From an uncultured Pirellulaceae bacterium (GTDB lineage Bacteria; Planctomycetota; Planctomycetia; Pirellulales; Pirellulaceae), in assembly GCA_938010615.1 (NCBI GenBank), contig CALLUY010000089.1:1-42089 (forward strand): a stretch of 42,089 bases of DNA, written 5' to 3'. The translations under genes were made by a program, and so were the position numbers. Of the stretch, positions 1 through 8,441 are shown piece by piece. How positions within the stretch are numbered: the stretch's first letter is position 1; every line of letters begins with the position of its first letter. The notes under the pieces were generated by a model. That model saw only the letters and a list, made by a program, of their open reading frames with translations. It was not told the origin of the DNA and searched no databases.

Positions 1-528
1 CTCGAAGCGATCCTCAAGGAGTTCGACGTGCCGACGGTCGATACGCTTTCCAATGCCAAGCGATATTCGATGGCTTGTCCTGCGATGCCAACCTGCGGTT
101 TGGCGGTCGCCGAGTCAGAACGCGTTTCAGCCGATGTTGTCGGGTCCGTTGAAACGAAACTGGCTGAGCTTGGTTTGGCGGATGTTCCGTTGACGATTCG
201 CATGACAGGTTGCCCGAACGGGTGTGCTCGACCTTACACAGCCGATATCGCTTTTGTTGGCCGTCGTCCAGGAGTTTATCACCTGTTCGTCGGCGGTCGT
301 CTCACTGGAGATCGAATGGCGGATCTTTACGCTGGCGATGTCAAAGTTGAAGACACGATCGAAGTACTGACTCCTTTGCTGACAAAGTTTGCCGCGGACC
401 GAAAAGATGGCGAAGGGCTTGGGGACTTCTACCAACGAATTCTTGATCGCGATTCACCGCGTCGGCGCGTAACTGGAAAGGAAGAGCAGATGCTTGAGAC
501 GGTCGCGCCTCTGGTGCAGATCGGTTAG
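1..528 (+). CDS. cysI: Sulfite/nitrite reductase hemoprotein, C-terminal part (5' truncated by window edge)
   Basis: The frame is open from base 1, so the start lies outside the window; 175 residues are visible. The enzyme family reduces sulfite to sulfide with six electrons using a coupled siroheme and 4Fe-4S cluster in the cytoplasm. Seen here are the cluster and siroheme ligand motifs ACPAMPTCG and TGCPNGCARPY, which supply the four conserved cysteines (Cx5C and Cx3C), plus the flanking AESER and IAFVG segments typical of the C-terminal half of CysI / ferredoxin-sulfite reductase. The stop is five bases before a siroheme-type chelatase gene and the next gene is the uroporphyrinogen-III methyltransferase, so cofactor-making genes follow the cofactor-using enzyme. 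The electron donor (NADPH flavoprotein or ferredoxin) cannot be decided from this part. Nitrite reductase is the main alternative, less likely by motif. Confidence 0.93.
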   Translation, partial: LEAILKEFDVPTVDTLSNAKRYSMACPAMPTCGLAVAESERVSADVVGSVETKLAELGLADVPLTIRMTGCPNGCARPYTADIAFVGRRPGVYHLFVGGRLTGDRMADLYAGDVKVEDTIEVLTPLLTKFAADRKDGEGLGDFYQRILDRDSPRRRVTGKEEQMLETVAPLVQIG

Positions 529-533
529 TCTTC

Positions 534-1355
534 ATGCCAAACTTCAACGACGTTTCATTGATTCTCGGTGCTCACGGTTCCGAAGCCGCTTCGGATTCCA
601 ACGATCCCGTTGTGGACTTGGCGAAGCAAATCGAATCGCTCGGTCTGTTCGCAAAAGTCACGCCAGCGTTTTTGCTCGGCCAGCCGAATATGACCAACGT
701 CCTCGCAGAAGTATCAACTGATAAAGTGGTTGTCGTGCCGTTGATGACCAGTTCCGGCTACTACCTGAACTCCGTCATCCCGAAGAAGCTCGCCGAAAAC
801 GAAAACGCCGACAAGCGCCAATGGTTGATCAGCTCTGTTGCAGGAATGCATGATCGAATCGCTGGTTTGATGATCGATCGAATTCGATTGAGACTGAAAG
901 AAAACGATATCGTCGAATCCGAAACAACGATCGCCCTAATTGGCCACGGAACCCGGCGCAACAAGAAAAGCGCCACGTCAACGTTTGCACTATTTGAGCA
1001 AATCAAACTTGCCTTTCCGAATGCTCGTAGTCGCGTTGCGTTTCTCGATCAGGATCCAGAAGCGCCGCTTGTTGGTGCATCGATCGTCGAAGGACACACG
1101 ATCGTCGTGCCGTTCCTGGTCAGCCGCGGACCGCACACAACCGTCGATGTTCCGGAAGCTTTCGGTTTGCCTTCGGGGCCTGAAGTTCAGTTTCCCATTG
1201 TGCAAACGGTGGCCTCTCGCGGTGGACCGCGGACAACGATCGTTGAACAACCGTTGGCCTACTATCCTGAGATGGCTGACATCTGTATCGAGCTTGCGAC
1301 CGAAGCGATTGAGAGCAACCAACGACTGACTCTTCCTGAACTGGAGATCGCATGA
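534..1355 (+). CDS. sirB: CbiX/SirB-type sirohydrochlorin chelatase
   Basis: 273 residues with two CbiX-like halves. Each half has a chelatase histidine motif: GAHGS (His14) and GHGTRRNKKSA (His138). The second half carries VPFLVSRGPHTTVDVPEAFG, typical of the long CbiX form. The family inserts Fe2+ (siroheme) or Co2+ (anaerobic cobalamin) into sirohydrochlorin. Placement directly after a sulfite reductase and overlapping cobA by four bases argues for ferrochelation for siroheme. The start ATG is five bases after the cysI stop and no earlier start fits. No precorrin-2 dehydrogenase domain is present in this protein, so that step must be encoded elsewhere. Family assignment is firm; the metal is inferred from context. 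Confidence 0.87.
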   Translation: MPNFNDVSLILGAHGSEAASDSNDPVVDLAKQIESLGLFAKVTPAFLLGQPNMTNVLAEVSTDKVVVVPLMTSSGYYLNSVIPKKLAENENADKRQWLISSVAGMHDRIAGLMIDRIRLRLKENDIVESETTIALIGHGTRRNKKSATSTFALFEQIKLAFPNARSRVAFLDQDPEAPLVGASIVEGHTIVVPFLVSRGPHTTVDVPEAFGLPSGPEVQFPIVQTVASRGGPRTTIVEQPLAYYPEMADICIELATEAIESNQRLTLPELEIA

Positions 1356-2128
1356 TCGCAAATCAAGGAATGGTATATTTGGTTGGCGCTGGTCCTGGTG
1401 ATCCGGAACTGATGACGCTAAAGGCGGCTCGACTGCTGTCAGAAGCTGATGTCGTCATTCACGATCGGTTGATTCCGATGGAAGTGCTCGACTGGTGTCG
1501 TGAAGACGTTCTCAAGATCGATGTTGGGAAATATCCAGAACACCATCGCGTTTCCCAAGCAGAGATTAATGATCTTTTGGTGCAGCATGCATCCAAAGGC
1601 CAAATCGTAGTCCGCCTCAAAGGTGGTGACCCATTTGTATTCGGACGTGGCTATGAAGAACTCGAAGTTTGTCGCGAGCACAACATTACTTGCGTGATCG
1701 TGCCAGGCGTCAGTAGTTCCATTTCAGCTCCTGCCTCTGCCGGAATTCCGGTGACGTCTCGTGGCGTTGCTCGATCGTTCGCAGTCGTCACCGGTCAAAC
1801 GGATCCGCGTCTTGGGAATTACGCTTTCGATTTTGACGCGTTAAGCCGAATGGACACAATTGTACTTCTGATGGCTCGCAAGAACCTCGCGGAGATCACT
1901 GTCGGCCTTGTTGAAGCAGGTCTCGATCCCAACACGCCAACAGCCAGCATCGAGAATGCAACTTGCAAGAATCAACGCGTCACGTCGGGAACCGTTTCGA
2001 CGATCGCCGAAGTCGTCAAAGCGATTGGCATCGACAGTCCGATGGTCACTGTGATCGGAAACGTGGCTGCGATGGTGGATCAGGAATTGGTCGAATTGCC
2101 TGAAGTCCGTGCTGTGCTTACTTCTTAA
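1352..2128 (+). CDS. cobA: Uroporphyrinogen-III C-methyltransferase (SUMT)
   Basis: 258 residues, the usual length of a single-domain SUMT. It methylates uroporphyrinogen III at C2 and C7 with S-adenosylmethionine, giving precorrin-2, the branch point to siroheme and cobalamin. Visible family motifs are VYLVGAGPGDPELMTLKA at the N terminus, DVVIHDRLIP, the RLKGGDPFVFGRG signature, VPGVSS and the GIPVTSRG segment. The start ATG overlaps the previous stop (ATGA), indicating translational coupling with the chelatase. There is no fused HemD or CysG-type dehydrogenase domain. With cysI and sirB it forms a sulfite assimilation / siroheme unit. Confidence 0.95.
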   Translation: MIANQGMVYLVGAGPGDPELMTLKAARLLSEADVVIHDRLIPMEVLDWCREDVLKIDVGKYPEHHRVSQAEINDLLVQHASKGQIVVRLKGGDPFVFGRGYEELEVCREHNITCVIVPGVSSSISAPASAGIPVTSRGVARSFAVVTGQTDPRLGNYAFDFDALSRMDTIVLLMARKNLAEITVGLVEAGLDPNTPTASIENATCKNQRVTSGTVSTIAEVVKAIGIDSPMVTVIGNVAAMVDQELVELPEVRAVLTS

Positions 2129-2180
2129 ATAGTCTCTGCGAAACGAACTCCGCGCCTCCGCGTTTAATCGACCGAGGTAT

Positions 2181-3428
2181 CTATTTCGCGTTGTCGATGA
2201 TGCTCTCGATGACGGATTCGAACTTCTTCTTCAGCTCTTGGTAAGCTTCTCCCGTCGCTGGACCTGAAAAACCTTGGTGAACTGCGATGATCTTCCCAGA
2301 TGCGTCCGCGAAAATGGTTGTCGGGTAGGAACGAACTTCGTCGATCACGGTCACCGCCTTCGATGCAATCTTCTTGGAGGACTTGCCGCCGATCAAAACA
2401 GGATGATCCAGTTTGTGACGCTTCAGGTATTTGCGGACTTGATCGGCGTCCCGTTTAGCATCGCCAGTCAATTCAAAAGCGATGCCTACGACCGACATCT
2501 TGTCGCCGTATTTCTTTTCAAGCTCGGCGAGGTAGGCGGCGGCGTCATGACAGTTGGGACACCAGCTTCCGAAAATGTGCACGATGCGAACTGATGCGGC
2601 GAATTTTTTGTCGTCCAGTCGCATTTCCTTGCCATCAAGATCGTGGAAAGCGAGCGAATTGATGTTTGTTTCCGTGGCCGTCGTGAGCTCAAATCCATCG
2701 GGAAGTTTGGCTTCCTTGTCGCGGGTCGCCGTCCACGTTTCGTGCCAAGTGTTCGAAGACCAAAAATCTCCTGCGAGCGTGCCATCTTCTTTAAGGTTGG
2801 CCTTAAACAGAAATGCGTGAGCACCGTCGAAGCAACTCAGCTCTAACTGATCGTCGACAACGCAACCTGCGAGAAAGCGATAGTCGCCTGTCGTTGTGAG
2901 AAAAGTTCCCTCGATGGCGCCGCTTTTTGAATCCGATTTGAAAATGCCAACCGCTGGATCATCGCTGCTGTCAAAGTTCACTTTCCATTGACCATCGAAC
3001 TTCGAATCGCTTTTCGAACCTTTGGAAGTTTCAACGTTCTGTACAACCGCGTTGAAATTCATTTCGACCCATTTGTTGGTCCCACGACGTTTCTTCCACG
3101 TTCCAACTAGACGATTGTCAGATATGTCAGCTCCAAGAACAAATTGAACACTCAACTGCGAATCGTAATGGTCAATTTTCAGGACAAGCGATCCGTCGCT
3201 CTTCGATTCGATCTGAGGAATCTCGATTTGCTCGGATCCATTGATCAAATGGCCGGACCATTTTTTGTCATCGTTGGAATCGTGCAGCTGTAAGCCAAAT
3301 CGAATCGGCCCACCTGGAGAGTCGATGCGTGCATCCCAAAGGCCGGCTTGGGCGAAGCAGACGGGTGTCGGGGCGCAAACGGAGGCAATGATGATTGCGT
3401 GGAAAAGTACAAAGCGTAAACGAAACAT
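2181..3428 (-). CDS. Exported TlpA-like thioredoxin-fold protein
   Basis: 415 residues from the ATG at 3428, chosen because AAGG lies eight bases before it; an upstream in-frame GTG at 3437 is too close to that site. The N terminus is a signal peptide (hydrophobic stretch, then CFAQA). A central region of about 200 residues looks beta-rich and has no motif I recognise. The C-terminal domain is TlpA/ResA-like: GSWCPNC (Cys290, Cys293) and the cis-proline loop SYPTTIF (Pro369). Such domains reduce or exchange disulfides outside the cytoplasm, often on cytochrome c or as peroxidase-like proteins. It is convergent with cobA. The thioredoxin assignment is firm; the substrate is unknown. A Cys-rich lipoprotein lies just upstream on the same strand and could be a client, but that is speculation. 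Confidence 0.85.
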   Translation of the reverse strand: MFRLRFVLFHAIIIASVCAPTPVCFAQAGLWDARIDSPGGPIRFGLQLHDSNDDKKWSGHLINGSEQIEIPQIESKSDGSLVLKIDHYDSQLSVQFVLGADISDNRLVGTWKKRRGTNKWVEMNFNAVVQNVETSKGSKSDSKFDGQWKVNFDSSDDPAVGIFKSDSKSGAIEGTFLTTTGDYRFLAGCVVDDQLELSCFDGAHAFLFKANLKEDGTLAGDFWSSNTWHETWTATRDKEAKLPDGFELTTATETNINSLAFHDLDGKEMRLDDKKFAASVRIVHIFGSWCPNCHDAAAYLAELEKKYGDKMSVVGIAFELTGDAKRDADQVRKYLKRHKLDHPVLIGGKSSKKIASKAVTVIDEVRSYPTTIFADASGKIIAVHQGFSGPATGEAYQELKKKFESVIESIIDNAK

Positions 3429-3493
3429 GGGCGACACCTTAAGGACTAGATGCCGCCCAGTTTAATCGATTACTTGTTTGCTTGCGTTGTCGG

Positions 3494-4186
3494 TTAGCGA
3501 ACAACTTTCTGAGCTGCTTTTCTAACGCGAACGTTTGTCTGCTGAGCAACCGCTCGGCGTTGGACAGTGGTTGCGCGATCTGCGGCGGGCACATTTCTGA
3601 CAATTCGAGTTGTTGTCGATTGGGCTGGTTGAGCGTTCGTTGAGCAAACTCCACTCGAGCATCCACCGCTTGAGCATCCACCGCTTGAGCAACCGCAGCT
3701 TGGTGAAGCAACCGGTGCGGAAATCGGAGCACTGTTGACGACATGTCCGCCGAAACCGCAGCCGCCATCGCAAAGAGAATCGCTACAACCGCAAGGCGTC
3801 GACGAAGCATCGCCGCTGCAGAGTCGTGAACCGTAGAGTCCGCGAATCATGGTGCCGGGCTGCCAACAGAAAGGACGGCACTTGGTTGCACCACCAACGA
3901 ATTGATCGCCACAGCAAGGATCCATTGCGTCTGGAGGAGAGCTAATCCATTCACCCATGTAGGTTTCACCGCAGCCAGAACCGCAAGTCATGCGGCGTCG
4001 TGCGTTTCGCAATGCATCCAGAGGACCGTTGGCAATGTATTGAGTGTTTGCTCCCATGCCACTGCAATCATTGCAGCCCACGTCTGCACAGCCGGGACCG
4101 ATTGGACCCATCGGTGCACAGCAGCCAGAAAAAGAAATTGCAGTCAAAAAGAATGCCGTCGCGAGACCAAGACAAAGCTTGCTCAT
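3494..4186 (-). CDS. Cys-rich planctomycete lipoprotein, function unknown
   Basis: 230 residues. A signal peptide ends in ISFSGC, a lipobox-like site, so export and lipidation are likely. The mature part has very many cysteines, grouped in CADVGCNDCS, CGSGCGETYMGEW, DPCCGD and a C-terminal run with the five-residue repeat CSSGG, encoded by a short DNA tandem repeat near 3659-3700. The tail (last about 55 residues) is Arg/Thr/Ala/Val rich and cysteine-free. I recall similar uncharacterised proteins in planctomycetes, some containing the GPLDALRNARRRMTCG-like segment, but cannot verify this here. A role in a disulfide-linked envelope layer is a guess. A purine-rich site precedes the ATG. Confidence 0.75.
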   Translation of the reverse strand: MSKLCLGLATAFFLTAISFSGCCAPMGPIGPGCADVGCNDCSGMGANTQYIANGPLDALRNARRRMTCGSGCGETYMGEWISSPPDAMDPCCGDQFVGGATKCRPFCWQPGTMIRGLYGSRLCSGDASSTPCGCSDSLCDGGCGFGGHVVNSAPISAPVASPSCGCSSGGCSSGGCSSGVCSTNAQPAQSTTTRIVRNVPAADRATTVQRRAVAQQTNVRVRKAAQKVVR

Positions 4187-4365
4187 TTCGTCCCCCTGAC
4201 CCGTTTCCGAGCCAATTAATTAAAGCAAAAGTTTCACCGTCACGGTTCATCTATCGACCTTAGACTCACCAGCGATCAGCAAAACCACTACAATTGTCAA
4301 ACTTTCACACCCTTTCGTGCGGTTCAATCGTCGCAACAAAAACCCGGATTCGAATGAGTGGTCAA

Positions 4366-4809
4366 ATGACAAACAGGACTAAGTTTTCGACGTTGCTGGC
4401 ATTGATCGTGCTGTCGCTATGGTCGTTTTGCGGCTGCTATCAGGATCCGGTTCGAGCCAAATTGGTTGGAACGTGGGGCATTGAACACGGCGAGAAACTC
4501 ACCGAACGTGTTAATCAAAGTGCTGAAAAATCGGGCGAATCGACTGATCTGAGCGAAAGGATGATGCTGGTTTTCTATGCCAGCGGTTCGCTGCAGACGA
4601 ATACTCGAATGGGAGATGTAAATCGTGAAAAGAATGGTTCGTGGAACGTGGTCGAATTTGACGAAGAGAATTCTAAGATGAAGATCCGCTGTGACTTAAT
4701 GGGGCAGCAAACCGAACATGAAGTTCGATTCATCGAGGAAGATCTGATTCGACTCGTGCCGCCGAACATGGCAGGCACGAAATCGAAGCTGACCTTTCGA
4801 CGAAAGTGA
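4366..4809 (+). CDS. Small lipoprotein with lipocalin-like domain, hypothetical
   Basis: 147 residues from the ATG at 4366 (an ATG at 4354 is an equal alternative). A basic N terminus and a hydrophobic stretch lead to a lipobox-like SFCGC. After it comes VGTWGIEHGEKL and a chain of short beta-like segments (MMLVFYASGSLQTNT, GSWNVVEFD, MKIRCDLMG, EVRFIEEDLIRLVPP, SKLTFRRK). The VGTW opening and strand pattern resemble the small lipocalin-like domains found in many planctomycete lipoproteins. It is followed 25 bases later by another lipoprotein with the same layout, so they are probably co-transcribed paralogues. Function unknown. Confidence 0.72.
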   Translation: MTNRTKFSTLLALIVLSLWSFCGCYQDPVRAKLVGTWGIEHGEKLTERVNQSAEKSGESTDLSERMMLVFYASGSLQTNTRMGDVNREKNGSWNVVEFDEENSKMKIRCDLMGQQTEHEVRFIEEDLIRLVPPNMAGTKSKLTFRRK

Positions 4810-4834
4810 CAACACAACATGGCAAAGGACTTCC

Positions 4835-5479
4835 ATGTCGATCTCGAAGACGATTTTTCAATTTGGATTTACAACACTCGCCGTCGGCTCAGCTCTGTTG
4901 ATCTCAGGCTGTGCCGAGCCCGCTGCTGAGGAAACATCGGCACCCGAAAGCGTTTCGCAGGTTGAGTCGACTGTTCCTGCCAAGCAAGTTGCAGTTGAGA
5001 AAGCCGAAGCGCCGCACGAATTGATTGGCGTCTGGATGGGCGCTGGAAGGCTCAATGAGGCGTCGCTGGCAACAGCTATCGAAGGGCTGACTCCGGAAAC
5101 ACGACGACAGATAGAGGCAGCGGCGTCGTCGTTCTTAGCCACTGAGATGGCCGTCGAGTTCAAAGCGGATGGGCAGATGGAATCCGCCGTCGAAGTGACG
5201 AATCGTTCTGGGCAGCGCGAATCCGGCGAGAGTGTCGCGACTTGGGAAGCGGCACCCACGATAAACCGGGGCGAGTACCGAGTCAGTTCGGTGGAGATTC
5301 AAGCTGACGGATCAAAAGTTTCCGACTACAAGACGTATCGAGTTTCAGCAGACGGGCGCCAGTTGGTGTTGCTCGTTGATTTGCCTGGCCTGTTGGGACA
5401 GTGCAGCCCTCAGATTGTCCTCCAGCGGCAGAACGAAGTTCAGAGCGTCGCCAATGAAGCTGGCGGAACGCTCCGGTAG
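4835..5479 (+). CDS. Lipoprotein with lipocalin-like domain, hypothetical
   Basis: 214 residues. The signal peptide has a clear lipobox, LLISGC (lipidated Cys about residue 26), followed by an acidic Glu/Ala/Ser linker. The domain begins at ELIGVWMGAG and contains a helical insert (LTPETRRQIEAAAS) before beta segments MAVEFKADGQME, ATWEA, GEYRVSSVEI, YKTYRVSADGRQLVLL and IVLQRQ. Start is supported by AAGGA five bases upstream. It resembles the preceding lipoprotein in architecture (G-x-W start, beta strands) but is longer. Function unknown; substrate binding at the envelope is the usual guess for such folds. Confidence 0.75.
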   Translation: MSISKTIFQFGFTTLAVGSALLISGCAEPAAEETSAPESVSQVESTVPAKQVAVEKAEAPHELIGVWMGAGRLNEASLATAIEGLTPETRRQIEAAASSFLATEMAVEFKADGQMESAVEVTNRSGQRESGESVATWEAAPTINRGEYRVSSVEIQADGSKVSDYKTYRVSADGRQLVLLVDLPGLLGQCSPQIVLQRQNEVQSVANEAGGTLR

Positions 5480-5498
5480 ATAGATAAGCCAATCACAA

Positions 5499-5554
5499 CC
5501 CGACGCGTGAGCGAGGTGCAGCCGGTACCTCGCTCACGCTTTTTGAAGTTGCAC
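5499..5554. repeat. Dispersed palindromic repeat, copy 1
   Basis: Begins CCCGACGCGTGAGCGAGGT and ends with CCTCGCTCACGC then TTTTTGAAGTTGCAC. The arms GCGTGAGCGAGG / CCTCGCTCACGC form a hairpin. The same outer and inner sequences recur at 21444-21502 and, in shortened and reversed form, at 5697-5726 and 21687-21740. No ORF is convincing inside it. Confidence 0.8.
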
Positions 5555-5620
5555 ATTTGAGGCAAGATTACACATTCCACTCAATTAAAACACGTGAAAA
5601 TTAAAAAAGCGAAGCGCTCC

Positions 5621-5726
5621 AATACAAGCCCGACGCGCAAGCGAGGGATCCGGAAATCCTCGGAAATGTCCGCTCGCTTGCGCTTCGGGCTTGTATTTGT
5701 GCAACTTCAAAACTCACGCTTCGGGT
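5621..5726. repeat. Dispersed repeat: long inverted repeat plus reversed shortened copy
   Basis: Bases 5621-5644 (AATACAAGCCCGACGCGCAA and the next few bases) pair with 5674-5697 with one mismatch, giving a long hairpin. Bases 5697-5726 (GTGCAACTTCAAAACTCACG to CGGGTT) are the reverse complement of copy 1 with its inner palindrome missing. One frame of this element reads SPTRKRGI, a peptide I associate with spurious ORFs in planctomycete genomes. Confidence 0.8.
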
Positions 5727-5745
5727 TGAGACTTGCGCCGATTGC

Positions 5746-6285
5746 TTACGTTTCCGTTTCGCCGCGGGCCATCACGACCTGCCCGGTCCGAACGGTTTCG
5801 ATGATCTCGAACTGAGAGAGCATTTCGAGTGCTGAATCGATGATAGGTGACTCGCCGATGATCATTGCGATCATCGAAGTGTGCGTTAAATCGATCGTCC
5901 GGCCGTCAAAATGTTCAATGATGTTGATGGCGTCAGTCCGTTCCGCTTTGGGAACAAGAAACTTGGCCATGATCATTTCTTTGGCGACCGAATCGTCCGA
6001 AGTGTGCTCGTAGCAGTGAATCACGTCAACAAGTTTGTTGACTTGCTTGATGATCTGCTCCAGCCCTTCGGGAGCACCAGTCATTCCGACGGTCATTCTG
6101 GCGAAATTACTGTCGCGGCTCTCCGCAACGACCAGTGAGTCGATGTTGAAGGCTCGTCTGGCAAATACCTGACAGATTCGCATCAGCACGCCGGGTTCGT
6201 TCTTGGTGCGAACGGAGAGCGTGTGCCTGTCAGGGCGAGAGATGGTTGAAACTTTTTTCTCAGTCGTGTCGATCGTTTGTGGCAT
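5746..6285 (-). CDS. ilvH: Acetolactate synthase regulatory (small) subunit
   Basis: 179 residues, normal for the small subunit. It binds the catalytic subunit, raises its activity and gives feedback inhibition by branched-chain amino acids. An N-terminal ACT domain is visible from about residue 20 (HTLSVRTKNEPGVLMRICQVFARRAFNIDSLVV, quoted here as the HTLSV...NEPGVL...RRAFNIDSL pattern) to LEQIIKQVNKLVDVI. The C-terminal ALS-small domain follows (KEMIMAKFLVPKAERTD, EIIETVRTGQVVMARG). It lies 75 bases after ilvB on the same strand, so the two are very likely one operon. No clear Shine-Dalgarno precedes the ATG. Confidence 0.95.
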   Translation of the reverse strand: MPQTIDTTEKKVSTISRPDRHTLSVRTKNEPGVLMRICQVFARRAFNIDSLVVAESRDSNFARMTVGMTGAPEGLEQIIKQVNKLVDVIHCYEHTSDDSVAKEMIMAKFLVPKAERTDAINIIEHFDGRTIDLTHTSMIAMIIGESPIIDSALEMLSQFEIIETVRTGQVVMARGETET

Positions 6286-6360
6286 GGTTCTGGATAATTG
6301 GTTTGGGGGTTGATCTACGTGTGGACAGAAATAGTGTCAGCTCGAGAAGCAGAACTGCCT

Positions 6361-8085
6361 CTACGTTGAGCCAACTGGTTTGGCCAACTTCGTTGTTGGA
6401 GGCTCGGTCAACATGTCTTCTAGCGCTGCACCTGCTGGAATCATTGGGAACACGTTTTCATTTTTGACGCACTCAGCATGAATCAATATTGGGCCGTCAT
6501 TGTAAGCCAACGCTTCTTCAATTTTGCGACTCACATCGGCAGGTCGCTTGATGTTGACGCTAGGGATGTCGTAAGCGGCAACCAGTTTGCAGAAGTCCGG
6601 ATTGCCTTCAAGGTTGACACCCGATTCGCGATCTTCAAAGAACAGTTCTTGCCATTGGCGAACCATGCCAAGGTAGTGATTGTTCAGAACCACAATCTTG
6701 ATCGGTAGTTTGTGAATTTGTGCCGTCGCCAGTTCGCAAAGCGTCATTTGGAATCCACCGTCACCGCTGATCGAAATCACGGTTTTGTCGGGGTTACCGA
6801 GCTGAGCTCCAATGGCGGCCGGGAAGCCAAATCCCATGGTTCCCGCGCCACCCGAGGAGAGCCAGCAATAAGGTTCATTGGTTCTGAAGAACTGAGCCGC
6901 CCACATTTGATGCTGTCCAACATCGGTTGAGACAATCGCGTCTCCTTCGGTTTGGTCGAACAGTTCCTGGATGACTTGCTGCATTCGCAAGCCGCCCTGC
7001 TTTTTGTACGAGAGAGGGAATTTTGTTTTGTAGCCGTCAAGTTTTTTCAACCACGGCTCCGTCGCCAGCGGCTTGATCTTTTTGTTCAGCAGTTGCAAAG
7101 CCGTTTTTGCGTCGCCGATGATCTGAACGTCCGGGCGAATCATTTTGTTCATTTCCGCAGGATCGATGTCAATGTGAACGATCTTGGCGTCCGCACAAAA
7201 CTTGTCAGCCTGGCCGATGATTCGGTCATCGAATCTCGAACCGATGTTCAGTAGCATGTCGCATTCGATCATTGCTTTGTTTGCGTACGCCGTGCCGTGC
7301 ATTCCCAACATCCCCAACGAAAGCTCGTGAGTTTCGGGAAAGACTCCTTTGCCGAGCAGCGTGGACGTCACCGGGCAACCGAGTGTCGTTGCCAATTCCA
7401 TCAGTTCCTTGTCAGCACGCGAGATCATGCATCCCTGTCCCGCCAGGATCACAGGTCGTTCAGCGTTCTTGAGCAGTTGGGCTGCTTCTTCAACAGATGC
7501 GTTGTCGATGGTGAAACAGGAGTCCGGGTTGTATCCGGGCAGTTCGAACGGAGGGTTCAGGTCGCCGGTGAAGTCACCCGACGAAACGTTTTTCGGAACG
7601 TCGATTAAAACCGGTCCCGGCCGACCAGTCGTCGCGATGTGATAGGCTTCTCGCGCGACGCGCGGAAGATCGTTGGAGTCCTTAACCAGATAGTTGTGCT
7701 TCACGACAGGAATTGTGATGCCGAAAATGTCGGCTTCTTGAAAGGCATCTTTGCCCAGCATCCAAGTTACTTGTTGGCCACAGATGACGATCATTGGAAC
7801 CGAGTCCATCATCGCGGTCATCAGTCCAGTCACCGTGTTTCCAGCACCCGGGCCGGATGTAACGAGAACGGCTGCAGGCTTGCCGGTCGCCCGCGCGTAG
7901 CCGTCTGCCATGTGCGTCGCACCCTGTTCGTGTCGAACGAGTACAAACTTCAAGTTGGTTTCGATCGTTTCGAGCGCATCAAAAATCGGAATCGCGGCTC
8001 CACCGGAATATCCAAAGATGTACTCGATGCCCAGATCGTCGAGTGTCTTAATTAATGCTTGGGCGCCGTCCAATTGACTGCTCAT
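6361..8085 (-). CDS. ilvB: Acetolactate synthase catalytic (large) subunit
   Basis: 574 residues from the ATG at 8085, where homology begins ([19 protein letters not shown]); an upstream in-frame ATG at 8175 would add 30 non-homologous residues. The enzyme condenses two pyruvates, or pyruvate and 2-oxobutyrate, using thiamine diphosphate, FAD and Mg2+, the first common step to valine, leucine and isoleucine. Visible are the catalytic Glu motif [22 protein letters not shown], a central FAD-binding domain ([15 protein letters not shown]) and the thiamine diphosphate motif [15 protein letters not shown] ending in NN. It is followed by ilvH. Confidence 0.96.
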   Translation of the reverse strand: MSSQLDGAQALIKTLDDLGIEYIFGYSGGAAIPIFDALETIETNLKFVLVRHEQGATHMADGYARATGKPAAVLVTSGPGAGNTVTGLMTAMMDSVPMIVICGQQVTWMLGKDAFQEADIFGITIPVVKHNYLVKDSNDLPRVAREAYHIATTGRPGPVLIDVPKNVSSGDFTGDLNPPFELPGYNPDSCFTIDNASVEEAAQLLKNAERPVILAGQGCMISRADKELMELATTLGCPVTSTLLGKGVFPETHELSLGMLGMHGTAYANKAMIECDMLLNIGSRFDDRIIGQADKFCADAKIVHIDIDPAEMNKMIRPDVQIIGDAKTALQLLNKKIKPLATEPWLKKLDGYKTKFPLSYKKQGGLRMQQVIQELFDQTEGDAIVSTDVGQHQMWAAQFFRTNEPYCWLSSGGAGTMGFGFPAAIGAQLGNPDKTVISISGDGGFQMTLCELATAQIHKLPIKIVVLNNHYLGMVRQWQELFFEDRESGVNLEGNPDFCKLVAAYDIPSVNIKRPADVSRKIEEALAYNDGPILIHAECVKNENVFPMIPAGAALEDMLTEPPTTKLAKPVGST

Positions 8086-8441
8086 GGTATTGTTTTGAGT
8101 TGAAGTTTGTGTTTTTCGGTCGAAGTTGACCTTTTTTCGCCATGTCCATCTTTGAACTTGGCTGGTTTTTGCCAAAGTTCGGGTTTAAATCGAACTGTAT
8201 TAGTTGAATTTTGCAATATCGAAACGAAAAGTCCATATCAATCTCAGATATGCTGGCATAAATTGACGTTTTTGGACAAAGCTTCGGTTCTTTGGGATCG
8301 ATTAGCACCCGAAAGTGTGGTTTGTGGTGCAGTGCGATTCCAGTGCTTGGACTCGAAACGGTTGATGAGTGAGACACTTTTATCGTGAACTTGTTTATTG
8401 ACGCGTCTGGTAGAGCTCCTGACATCTGATAAAAAGTCCCA
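8086..8441. other. Divergent intergenic region between ilvB and holA
   Basis: About 356 bases hold the upstream regions of ilvB (-) and holA (+). One stable imperfect hairpin is visible at 8154-8180 (GAACTTGGC pairs with GCCAAAGTTC, one bulged A), which would lie in the ilvB leader about 70-95 bases before its start. It is not followed by a T-run in either direction, and I found no leader peptide rich in Leu, Val or Ile, so attenuation is not supported. No other gene seen. Confidence 0.5.

Noticed and set aside
5594..5815. Small protein containing SPTRKRG
   Set aside because: It is the translation of a dispersed palindromic repeat and runs into ilvH antisense.
8154..8180. Transcription attenuator for ilvBH
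   Set aside because: A hairpin exists in the leader, but there is no T-run and no branched-chain-rich leader peptide.
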